64,000 bases of DNA from Herbinix hemicellulosilytica (GTDB taxonomy: Bacteria > Bacillota > Clostridia > Lachnospirales > Lachnospiraceae), in assembly GCF_002904165.1 (NCBI RefSeq), contig NZ_CVTD020000015.1, forward strand, positions 372,001 through 436,000, given 5' to 3'. The notes under the pieces were generated by a model. That model saw nothing but the letters and a program-made list of their open reading frames with translations. It was not told where the DNA came from and ran no database searches. Positions 9,581 to 15,746 of this stretch are shown here, piece by piece (positions within the stretch are counted from its first letter, which is position 1; each line of letters opens with the position of its first letter). Position numbers and translations under genes: made by a program.

Positions 9581-9622
9581 ACCCCATGCGTTTAATAAAT
9601 TGGCGTATGGGGTATTTTTATT
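9581..9622 (+). terminator. Terminator next to attL, reading plus strand
   Basis: Stem ACCCCATGCG / CGTATGGGGT (one G-T pair) with a 13-nt loop, followed by ATTTTTATTT. In the lysogen nothing on the plus strand is transcribed toward it except from comM DNA. In the excised circle it lies just downstream of the integrase gene across attP, so it is probably the integrase terminator. Confidence 0.65.
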
Positions 9623-9678
9623 TACAAATATGTTAGATATGGGATATAATGGAATAGCAGAAATATAACAAAGGAGGT
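9621..9678 (+). promoter_or_regulatory. Sigma-A type promoter and ribosome binding site for the BIG2 gene
   Basis: TTTACA at 9621-9626, 18 bp spacer, TATAAT at 9645-9650, then AAGGAGGT at 9671-9678 five bases before the ATG. The strong promoter and ribosome binding site suggest constitutive expression from the lysogen, independent of the late operon. Confidence 0.75.
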
Positions 9679-9682
9679 TATT

Positions 9683-10468
9683 ATGAAAAAGATAATATCT
9701 CTATTTATAGCGTTTATACTGGCTTTAGTTATAACAACTCCTCGTCCTGCTGAAGCTGCAGTTAAAATAAGCAAAAAGAAAGCAACCCTAGAAGTTGATG
9801 CAACATTGAAACTTAAAATCACAGGAACCAAAAGCAAAGCAACATGGAAATCAAACAATAAATCTGTTGCCACTGTTGATAAAAACGGCTTAGTAACTGC
9901 AGTATCTGAAGGACAAGCTACAATTACCGCTACTGTAGATAGCAAAAAATATACATGTGTGGTTACTGTAGTTGATAGTAATAAAGATACATCTAAATCA
10001 TCTATCACAACATCGGCGGATTTTGAAGATTATTTAAACAGCACCTACTCTTCAATTAATACTCCTATGGGTAAAATTCAATTTAAGCATCGAGTATCTG
10101 AAAATAAATCTGAAGTATTTGCATACGATTTCTACATTACAACAGAATGGGAAGGTTTATCGCCATATGATATAGAATATTCATCGTCATATAGTTCTTC
10201 CGACAAAGATAAAACCATAAACAAATTAAAGGATATACAGAAGAGTATATATAATGATTTTATAGCCTTTTTCCCAGGCAAAAAAGCTATGGGCGGATAT
10301 TGCCAATCGTGGTATGAATATCCAACTTTGAAAGTAGGATATAATAGCATTCGTTTTTTATCATGGTGTAACTATGACGACTCGGGTGATGTGTACGCAT
10401 ATAAAACATCTAAAATAAGTGATTTTAAATGGATTCCAAATATTGACGACTATGATTTCACAAAATAA
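9683..10468 (+). CDS. Secreted protein with a bacterial Ig-like (BIG2) domain
   Basis: The 261-aa product has a signal peptide (MKKIISLFIAFILALVITT, likely cleavage after AEA near residue 27). A BIG2-type Ig-like domain covers about residues 29-105, with the typical pattern KSVATVDKNGLVTAVSEGQATITA. Then comes a Ser/Asp-rich linker and a C-terminal region of about 145 residues I do not recognise, rich in Tyr, Trp, Ser and Asp. No sortase motif, lipobox or cell-wall binding repeats were seen. The gene is on the opposite strand to the lysis and tail genes, has its own promoter, and sits between attL and the lysin: the layout of a lysogenic-conversion gene. A role at the host surface (adhesion, or blocking phage adsorption) is inference. 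Confidence 0.85.
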   Translation: MKKIISLFIAFILALVITTPRPAEAAVKISKKKATLEVDATLKLKITGTKSKATWKSNNKSVATVDKNGLVTAVSEGQATITATVDSKKYTCVVTVVDSNKDTSKSSITTSADFEDYLNSTYSSINTPMGKIQFKHRVSENKSEVFAYDFYITTEWEGLSPYDIEYSSSYSSSDKDKTINKLKDIQKSIYNDFIAFFPGKKAMGGYCQSWYEYPTLKVGYNSIRFLSWCNYDDSGDVYAYKTSKISDFKWIPNIDDYDFTK

Positions 10469-10482
10469 AAACTCAAAAAATA

Positions 10483-10513
10483 AGGCGGGTCTGGCAAAAC
10501 CAAGTACCCGCCT
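10483..10513 (-). terminator. Terminator at the end of the late operon
   Basis: Perfect 8-bp stem AGGCGGGT / ACCCGCCT with a 15-nt loop. Read on the minus strand it is followed by TTATTTTTT. It lies 8 bp after the endolysin stop and 14 bp after the convergent BIG2 gene, so it probably serves both. Confidence 0.85.
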
Positions 10514-10521
10514 CTTTGATG

Positions 10522-11289
10522 CTATTTAGTTCGGCCAGCTGCCAGAGCCTGTCTTGTGGCCGTTCCTATCTTTTTCCCATCATCGGCCATATCTTTATTC
10601 CAGCCCAAGGCGTTCCAATACATCAAAGTTGCAATTCTGGTTTTTGGACCGTAGTCGCCATCTACAGCCAAAGGGATAATATCTTTTATCGAACCGTATA
10701 TCTTTATTAAAACAGTATTTAATTTTTCCTGGGCCCATTTTATATCCCGTTTTGGCGAATCCGGAGTGATTGCTTTTCCCGGAATATAATAGGTATCCCC
10801 GTCCTCCAACGCCATAACGACATGGGATCCTTCTTTAAGATAAATGCCACCCCGTTTAGCTAATTTATCCGATAACAAATGGGATGAGTCAGTATACTCT
10901 ACAAATTTTCCTGTTCGTAGAAGTTTGCTTCTTAAGTTCCCTGTATAGCCGTCTGGTGACATATCAAGGTCTGCAAGTATGTAACAAGTAATTACCAATG
11001 ATGAACAATCAAACTCTCCGCAGGCTTTTTCAAAACCATTCTTTTTAATAGAATTATATCCGGTCCATCGTTCGTTCTGATCATACCCAAAATTGTCGTT
11101 CTGGCAAATCCTTTCCATCCATTCTGCTGCCTTGTTTGCTAAAGTCTTATCTGTGCATTCTAAGTATACGTTCCATGGTTTGCTATACCATTCCCGGATA
11201 CATATTTCTTTGCCGGTCTGGTCCCCGACTTTTCCGCCTGCAATTTTGCCGTTTTCGTCGATAGAGGCATGTCCGATTTTTATTGCCAT
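10522..11289 (-). CDS. Endolysin: NlpC/P60- or CHAP-like hydrolase with a peptidoglycan-binding domain
   Basis: 255-aa phage lysin without a signal peptide, as expected when a holin is present. The N-terminal part (about 1-165) has a cysteine-peptidase pattern, with Cys95 in EFDCSSLV and His156 in EGSHVVMAL, and resembles cell-wall amidase/endopeptidase lysins of clostridial phages. The C-terminal part (about 175-250) fits a PG_binding_1 domain (LAVDGDYGPKTRIATLMYWN). It is the last gene of the late operon, 3 bp after the holin. Which peptidoglycan bond it cuts is not evident. Confidence 0.85.
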   Translation of the reverse strand: MAIKIGHASIDENGKIAGGKVGDQTGKEICIREWYSKPWNVYLECTDKTLANKAAEWMERICQNDNFGYDQNERWTGYNSIKKNGFEKACGEFDCSSLVITCYILADLDMSPDGYTGNLRSKLLRTGKFVEYTDSSHLLSDKLAKRGGIYLKEGSHVVMALEDGDTYYIPGKAITPDSPKRDIKWAQEKLNTVLIKIYGSIKDIIPLAVDGDYGPKTRIATLMYWNALGWNKDMADDGKKIGTATRQALAAGRTK

Positions 11290-11292
11290 TTC

Positions 11293-11487
11293 TTATACCT
11301 CCTTAACTTCCGGCAATCCTGCTAAGGATGTGAGCAAAGACAAAATTCCCGCAAGTATTGATGCCGATGCAACAGCCACCCAATCAACTTCGCTCAGTAC
11401 CATTGATGTTCCTATTGTCGCTCCTGCTGTTTGCGCCATAGTTTTTAAAGCTCTTACTCCTGCTGCCTTCAACCACTTTTTACTCAT
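11293..11487 (-). CDS. Phage holin, r1t-like
   Basis: 64-aa membrane protein that would form the lesion releasing the endolysin. It resembles the r1t holin family: a W...R..KTMAQTAGATIG stretch followed by a second hydrophobic segment (VAVASASILAGILSLLTSLAG) and a short acidic tail. It overlaps the preceding gene by 4 bp and lies next to the endolysin, which supports the call. Confidence 0.85.
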   Translation of the reverse strand: MSKKWLKAAGVRALKTMAQTAGATIGTSMVLSEVDWVAVASASILAGILSLLTSLAGLPEVKEV

Positions 11488-11744
11488 TTTACATCCATCC
11501 TTTCTTCTAAATCTTTTATCCTATTATTTGCCACCTTAAATTTTTCGTCGTATACATCGCATCTTTTCTCAAGCTCATATGTGCGTTCAATAACCCTGTT
11601 GTGAACTTCTACTTTTTTTTCTAATTGCTCAAGCCTGTATGTAATTAATGCTGTGCTCTTTTTATGTGAAAAATATGAGCCTGCCAATGTACCGGCAAGG
11701 CTCATTCCTCCAGTTATTAATGCAACAATTATTGCACTGTCCAT
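11484..11744 (-). CDS. Small membrane/coiled-coil lysis-cassette protein (XhlA- or BhlA-like)
   Basis: 86 aa: one N-terminal membrane segment (SAIIVALITGGMSLAGTLAGS, preceded only by MD) and then a charged coiled coil (YRLEQLEKKVEVHNRVIERT and onward). XhlA/hemolysin-like lysis proteins have a coiled coil plus one membrane segment, often in the opposite order, so family membership is uncertain. The position just before the holin makes a lysis or holin-modulating role likely. Confidence 0.6.
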   Translation of the reverse strand: MDSAIIVALITGGMSLAGTLAGSYFSHKKSTALITYRLEQLEKKVEVHNRVIERTYELEKRCDVYDEKFKVANNRIKDLEERMDVK

Positions 11745-11747
11745 ATA

Positions 11748-12089
11748 TTACTCCCCCTGTTTTACTGCTTTAAGTTGTTCAATTTCGGCTCTCAGCGCAG
11801 CTATTTCTGCTAAAACAGGATCCGGCTTTTCAAGATAAACGGTTACATTCATGGCCCCTTCATTTTCGAATATTTCGAACCGGCCTGTTATAATTGTGTA
11901 CCCTTCAAATATGGTACATAGAGCTCCGCCCTCTGTGCAAACTTCTATAGTTTTTAAACCGTCTTCTGTTAAAGTGCTCCTAAAATCTGCAAAATCCGTA
12001 ATGCCGGCAACGGTAAATCTTAAGTTACTGTTTGCTTCGTGGATATCAGAGATTAGGTATTCATGTTCATTAAATTTTATTTTTTCCAT
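11748..12089 (-). CDS. Small late phage protein of unknown function
   Basis: The ATG at 12089 has AAAGGATG upstream and gives 113 aa; a longer reading lacks a ribosome binding site. The sequence starts MEKIKFNEHEYLISDI, has a beta-rich middle and ends in a short helix (LAEIAALRAEIEQLKAVKQ) that looks like an oligomerisation coil. Similar small proteins sit between tail-fibre and lysis genes of many Gram-positive phages and may be baseplate accessories. It lies between the recombinase terminator and the lysis genes. Confidence 0.6.
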   Translation of the reverse strand: MEKIKFNEHEYLISDIHEANSNLRFTVAGITDFADFRSTLTEDGLKTIEVCTEGGALCTIFEGYTIITGRFEIFENEGAMNVTVYLEKPDPVLAEIAALRAEIEQLKAVKQGE

Positions 12090-12119
12090 ATAATCATCCT
12101 TTCTTTTTGATATTATAAA

Positions 12120-12139
12120 AGGCACTCTTTCGAGTGCCT
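12120..12139 (-). terminator. Terminator after the tail-region tyrosine recombinase
   Basis: Stem AGGCACTC / GAGTGCCT with a TTTC loop. Read on the minus strand it is followed by TTTTATAATAT. It lies 6 bp after the recombinase stop codon. In this position it would also cut transcription from the tail genes into the lysis genes, unless late transcription is antiterminated or a promoter lies downstream. Confidence 0.75.
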
Positions 12140-12144
12140 GAGCT

Positions 12145-13137
12145 TCATATGATGCATTTTTGATGAATTGTTTGTAAATTTTGTAGGTCTAACTTTGCAT
12201 ATATTTGTGTTGTTGCAGGACTTTCGTGTCCTAAAATTGCTTGTACTTCCGCAAGACTTGCCCCATTGTGCAACATATGCGTAGCTGTAGTATGCCTTAT
12301 CAAATGCGGGAATACCGGCCTATTGATTCCAGCCCTAATTGCAATATTTTTAATATCTTTTTCAATTGACCCTTTACCAAGCCGATTATATGGTTGTTTG
12401 TCAGCAACGAATAAAGCTTCTGAATTATCCTTCCTGGAAAACAAATATTTTCTTAATGCCAACTGCGACCTGGCATTTAAAAAACAAAACCTCTCTTTTT
12501 TACCTTTTCCATAAACTTTAACTCTGCCTGTATTAAAATCAATATCTGTTTTATTAAGATTAATTATTTCTGATACTCTGCAACCTGTACTATATAGAGT
12601 TTCAAACAAGGCTTTTTCTCTTAATGTTTCAGCTGCATTTCTCATTTGCTCTAACTCCAACATAGTTAACGGCTGACGAACTTTTTTATCGCATTTAATC
12701 GGGTCAACTTTTTCTACCGGGTTTTTTAATATAATATCTTCCCGAACCATCCACTTATAAAAACTATTAAGTACTCTTCTTATATCATCCAGTGCCGATT
12801 TCCCTATAGTATGCGCATGTTCATATTTGAGCAAATAAAGCCTAATATCGTTTGCTGTAATTTCTTTTACATCTTTAGATATATTATTCGCAAAATTAAT
12901 CAAGGTTCTTTTGTAGTGTAATAAGCTAGATTTAGTAAGTCCTTTAATGCTTTTGCTTACCAAAAATGATTTAATTTCATCCGGAATCTCATTTTTATAA
13001 ACAACTATATCTGTTGTCTTTTCTGTTATTTCATACCTGGTCAATAATACAGTCAATACTTCGTCCACTCTTTTCAAATCGTCATCTGTTAAATAGTTTG
13101 ATAAAATAGTAAGTGCTTCTCTTTTGAATTTTTCCAT
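12145..13137 (-). CDS. Tyrosine site-specific recombinase (XerC/D-like) in the tail region
   Basis: 330-aa recombinase with an N-terminal SAM-like core-binding domain (about 60-155) and a C-terminal catalytic domain. Visible catalytic residues: Arg in STGCRVSEI, His-x-x-Arg in HLIRHTTATHM, His in LGHESPATTQ and Tyr in the final IYAKLD. The ATG at 13137 is used because GGAGG overlaps an upstream ATG at 13149. It is bounded by its own terminator and by a 142-bp inverted-repeat element carrying a promoter, directly after the tail-fibre gene. The prophage was integrated by the serine recombinase, so this enzyme probably has another role, such as DNA inversion near the tail fibre. Confidence 0.9.
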   Translation of the reverse strand: MEKFKREALTILSNYLTDDDLKRVDEVLTVLLTRYEITEKTTDIVVYKNEIPDEIKSFLVSKSIKGLTKSSLLHYKRTLINFANNISKDVKEITANDIRLYLLKYEHAHTIGKSALDDIRRVLNSFYKWMVREDIILKNPVEKVDPIKCDKKVRQPLTMLELEQMRNAAETLREKALFETLYSTGCRVSEIINLNKTDIDFNTGRVKVYGKGKKERFCFLNARSQLALRKYLFSRKDNSEALFVADKQPYNRLGKGSIEKDIKNIAIRAGINRPVFPHLIRHTTATHMLHNGASLAEVQAILGHESPATTQIYAKLDLQNLQTIHQKCII

Positions 13138-13150
13138 AAAAATACACATC

Positions 13151-13292
13151 CTCCTTGCAACATGTACGAGGATGTGGTATAATATCCTCGTACATATATG
13201 ATACTTTTAGGATAGGCTCTCTGCTTTGGCTGGCACGAGCCTATCCTTTTTGTATCCATATTATACCAAACATACGTTCTGTTTGCAAGGAG
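13151..13292. repeat. 35-bp imperfect inverted repeats enclosing a stem-loop terminator (possible invertible element)
   Basis: The left arm 13151-13185 and the reverse complement of the right arm 13258-13292 agree at 26 of 35 positions: CTCCTTGCAA (10/10), then a half-conserved 15-bp middle, then GGTATAATAT (10/10). Each arm holds an inward-facing promoter TTGCAA-N17-TATAAT and an outward-facing AAGGAG. Between them are a 10-bp perfect stem AGGATAGGCT / AGCCTATCCT (13209-13218 and 13238-13247) with a T run only on the plus strand, and, overlapping the left arm, a 12-bp perfect palindrome (13162-13173 / 13184-13195). The minus-strand promoter in the right arm should drive the recombinase gene. 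Confidence 0.7.
13190..13252 (+). ncRNA. Possible short RNA from promoter to terminator inside the inverted-repeat element
   Basis: On the plus strand TTGCAA (13155-13160), 17 bp, TATAAT (13178-13183) predicts a start near 13190. The stem AGGATAGGCT / AGCCTATCCT followed by TTTTTG predicts an end near 13252. The result would be an RNA of about 60 nt with no ORF, complementary to the leader of the recombinase mRNA. It could be an antisense regulator or only a decayed promoter-terminator pair. Confidence 0.35.
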
Positions 13293-13335
13293 AAATGTCA
13301 AATTTTCTCATATTTTTTGTAGGCTAAATAGTTAT

Positions 13336-15579
13336 TTAACTTGCATAGAACTGTACTTGAGCGCTGTAGTAAACTGCTGTTGTAAAACTTGAATCATTAG
13401 CTAAATACAAATTACCATTTTGGTTTAGGTACATTATAGCTCCGTTCGTTCTCCCGTTACTGTCTGCTAGTTGAATTAGTACATTTCTTTCGGGGCGATA
13501 TCCGACTGGCAAAGTAGTTATTATTGTTAAACCTGTAACGGTGCCTGGATTAAGTGCAGCTAAAACTAATTTTACTTCGTTTAAACCGTTTTTAGTATAT
13601 TTTATAGTGCCAGTCCAGCCATTTTGTAAAGTAGCGGTTTTCCACTCTTCCCAAGCCAACTTATTATTTATCGTATTAATTTTATCGTCTAAAACCTTGC
13701 CTTGTCGAGCATCCAATACAAGACCGGCCTCAGTAGTTATTAGGTTATTTGCAATATTTGATTTGTCGATTTTGTTATTTACTTCGTACCACAATTGCGT
13801 TTTAAAATACGCAGTTATCATTGGTTTAACTGATGCGGTTGTTGATATATTCGTAGTTCCGGCATAAGTTTTAAGAGGAGGCATATCGATTGTAAATTCT
13901 GCTGGATTTAATCGCTCGTATATAATTTTTACAGGATTTACCGCAAGCCATGCTTCGAAACCAGCTATCGTTAATTCGCTTAACCGTGATCTTTTGATTC
14001 TTATAAATATATATCCTTCTTGATTAATCATAACCCCCTCTTGGTCTCCGGTATATGTAGTTGCCCTCGGTTTAAATTTGTCGCAGTAAATAGCTGTTTC
14101 GCGGTCATTATAATTCATAACCGGTTTTGCTGCTATTTGTGGTATAAGTCTAAACACTATGGTATCGTTTCCGGTATTGTCTATATAAATGGTAAGTCCA
14201 TCTCCGTTGATGGTAGCTGTTATCAGCCTCTGAGTTACTTTAACTTTGTTATTGCCGTCATGTTCCGCTATATCTGCTATGCCGTTAGGCAACTTGCCAA
14301 GCTCAATTGGTATAAAAATATTACTTTTTTCTGAACCATCAGCATTTTCGGACACTAAGTCAAAATTTCTGCTGTGTTCTATCACAGCCGGATTGTCAGG
14401 GCTTATGTCCTTTGTGCTGTCAGTAACAGTTACTTTTGTAGCACCCTCGATTTTGTAGATTGCAACACTGTCATCCGACTTTATAGATGTTATTTCAGTG
14501 CCTGATTGTACGTCTACATTGTTGTTTTTTAAATTATCAAATTTAGTATCAGCATATTTGAAAATATCTTCACCTTTATTTTGTGTGTCATATACCGATT
14601 TCAGCATATCGCCTGCGCCAATGCCATCTGCGCCTTTGAGATTTGGAGTCGTAAATGTACCCTCAATAGTTGTTATATCAAGCTTATATTCTGTTGCGGT
14701 ATGTGTATTGACTGTGATTGTTGGCGAAAATCCCGGATCCCCTTTGTCTCCCTTATCGCCTTTCTCTCCTGGATCGCCCTTGTCGCCCTTGTCTCCCTTA
14801 TCACCTTTATCTCCCTTATCGCCTTTTTCGCCTTTTAAAGCCTCCAATTGCTCTGGAGTAAAATCCTCATATGTAAATGGATCGCCCTTATCGCCTTTCT
14901 CTCCTCTGTCTCCTTTATCTCCTTTGTCCCCTTTTGAGGCGATAAGTAGCCAATGGTTTGAGTCTGTTGGCGGATAGCCTTGTCCAGGCGAAATGTTTAC
15001 ATATGTACTACCCCCATAAGCAACTTTATTGCCTGGTACATATTCTTTGTCTGGATTGTATAGCTCAAATAAACTTATAGCCTCCTCTATTTCTGTTATA
15101 TCCCGTAATACTTCCTCTGCCTCCTGAGCAATTCTATATGCCTCTTCTGCCTTGGGCATAGCATCTTCGATTCGGACTAACGCATTAAGCAGGGCGTTAT
15201 ATTCAGAAGTGCTTTCAATTTGACTATCGTCGTGGACGTTCGGCTCAATTGTAATTGGGAAAGTTACAGTTGTAAATGTTTTTCCTGAGTAAAATAAAAT
15301 AATCTCACATTTTCCTTCCCCTGCTGCCGCTTGCATTTGCTGTGTGATTACCACATGCACATTATTTCCGACAACTTCGCAATCATTTAAAATCTGCTTT
15401 TTATCAGGTTTTAACATCCTTATTTTTGCCGTCGTCCCTGCCGGCAATTCTAAAACTCCGCCTTTATCGTTTATAGTAACTATCAATCTTATAGTGTCTA
15501 TGCATCCCTGTTTTATAATTATTCTATTATTTGGTTTGTCGTTGTTCGTGTTTAGGATTATCTTCTTGGTTATTTCCAT
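13336..15579 (-). CDS. Tail fibre / baseplate upper protein with collagen-like repeats
   Basis: 747 aa, host-recognition candidate. Residues 1-110 resemble the BppU N-terminal baseplate-attachment domain. A helical stretch (about 130-165) is followed by a short module like a chitin/carbohydrate-binding domain (YNPDKEYVPGNKVAYGGSTY ending in NHWLLIA). Two collagen-like blocks follow, built of G-x-x triplets (GDKGDKGDRGEKGDKGDP and a longer GEKGDKGDKGD block) split by a short TPEQLEAL linker. The rest (about 290-747) is beta-rich, with a C-terminal receptor-binding-like end. It lies after the Tal gene and before the recombinase/inversion element. An AAGGAAGG sequence precedes the start. Confidence 0.85.
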   Translation of the reverse strand: MEITKKIILNTNNDKPNNRIIIKQGCIDTIRLIVTINDKGGVLELPAGTTAKIRMLKPDKKQILNDCEVVGNNVHVVITQQMQAAAGEGKCEIILFYSGKTFTTVTFPITIEPNVHDDSQIESTSEYNALLNALVRIEDAMPKAEEAYRIAQEAEEVLRDITEIEEAISLFELYNPDKEYVPGNKVAYGGSTYVNISPGQGYPPTDSNHWLLIASKGDKGDKGDRGEKGDKGDPFTYEDFTPEQLEALKGEKGDKGDKGDKGDKGDKGDPGEKGDKGDKGDPGFSPTITVNTHTATEYKLDITTIEGTFTTPNLKGADGIGAGDMLKSVYDTQNKGEDIFKYADTKFDNLKNNNVDVQSGTEITSIKSDDSVAIYKIEGATKVTVTDSTKDISPDNPAVIEHSRNFDLVSENADGSEKSNIFIPIELGKLPNGIADIAEHDGNNKVKVTQRLITATINGDGLTIYIDNTGNDTIVFRLIPQIAAKPVMNYNDRETAIYCDKFKPRATTYTGDQEGVMINQEGYIFIRIKRSRLSELTIAGFEAWLAVNPVKIIYERLNPAEFTIDMPPLKTYAGTTNISTTASVKPMITAYFKTQLWYEVNNKIDKSNIANNLITTEAGLVLDARQGKVLDDKINTINNKLAWEEWKTATLQNGWTGTIKYTKNGLNEVKLVLAALNPGTVTGLTIITTLPVGYRPERNVLIQLADSNGRTNGAIMYLNQNGNLYLANDSSFTTAVYYSAQVQFYAS
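14733..14940 (-). repeat. Collagen-like G-x-x coding repeats in the tail fibre
   Basis: Two tracts of 9-bp-like repeats (GGN GAY AAR units) coding GDKGDKGD-type triplets at about 14733-14829 and 14881-14940, separated by a non-repetitive linker coding for part of PFTYEDFTPEQLEALK. Such tracts trimerise into stiff stalks and can change length by slippage. They are in frame and part of the protein. Confidence 0.85.
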
Positions 15580-15736
15580 TTACATCGCCTTCCTTATCTT
15601 CTATTATTTCAACCGGATTTTCTAATTCGCTTGTAATAATAGCTAACCTTTTAAAATTTAATGTTCCAGTTACAACTAATCCATCAAGATGTTCTGTTAT
15701 TTTTTTTATTTGTTCCATATCATATACTGCCTTCAT
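15527..15736 (-). CDS. Small tail-region protein, unknown
   Basis: The ATG at 15736 has a strong AGGAGG upstream and gives 69 aa starting MKAVYDMEQIKKITEHLDGL. The N-terminal half fits a small folded domain (VVTGTLNFKRLAIITSELEN); the C-terminus is polar and disordered-looking (VNGNNQEDNPKHEQRQTK). It overlaps the tail-fibre start by about 50 bp, so the two are translationally linked. Small genes in this position are common before fibre genes and may help fibre assembly, but no function is known to me. Confidence 0.6.
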   Translation of the reverse strand: MKAVYDMEQIKKITEHLDGLVVTGTLNFKRLAIITSELENPVEIIEDKEGDVNGNNQEDNPKHEQRQTK

Positions 15737-15746
15737 AATATACCTC

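Noticed and set aside
12145-13137. Tyrosine recombinase as the integrase of the prophage
   Set aside because: Both prophage ends are in comM and carry the inverted arms expected for the adjacent large serine recombinase; the tyrosine recombinase is far from either end, in the late operon.
13151-13292. Insertion sequence or MITE with terminal inverted repeats
   Set aside because: No target site duplication could be found next to the outer ends, and the repeats contain functional-looking promoters and ribosome binding sites. It is kept as a possible inversion switch instead, though a decayed element cannot be excluded.
14733-14940. Short tandem repeats that could suggest a CRISPR array
   Set aside because: The repeat units are 9-bp-like, without spacers, and encode collagen-like G-x-x triplets in frame within the tail-fibre gene. 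The plus-strand frame rich in Ser-Pro-Leu across it is only the antisense shadow.
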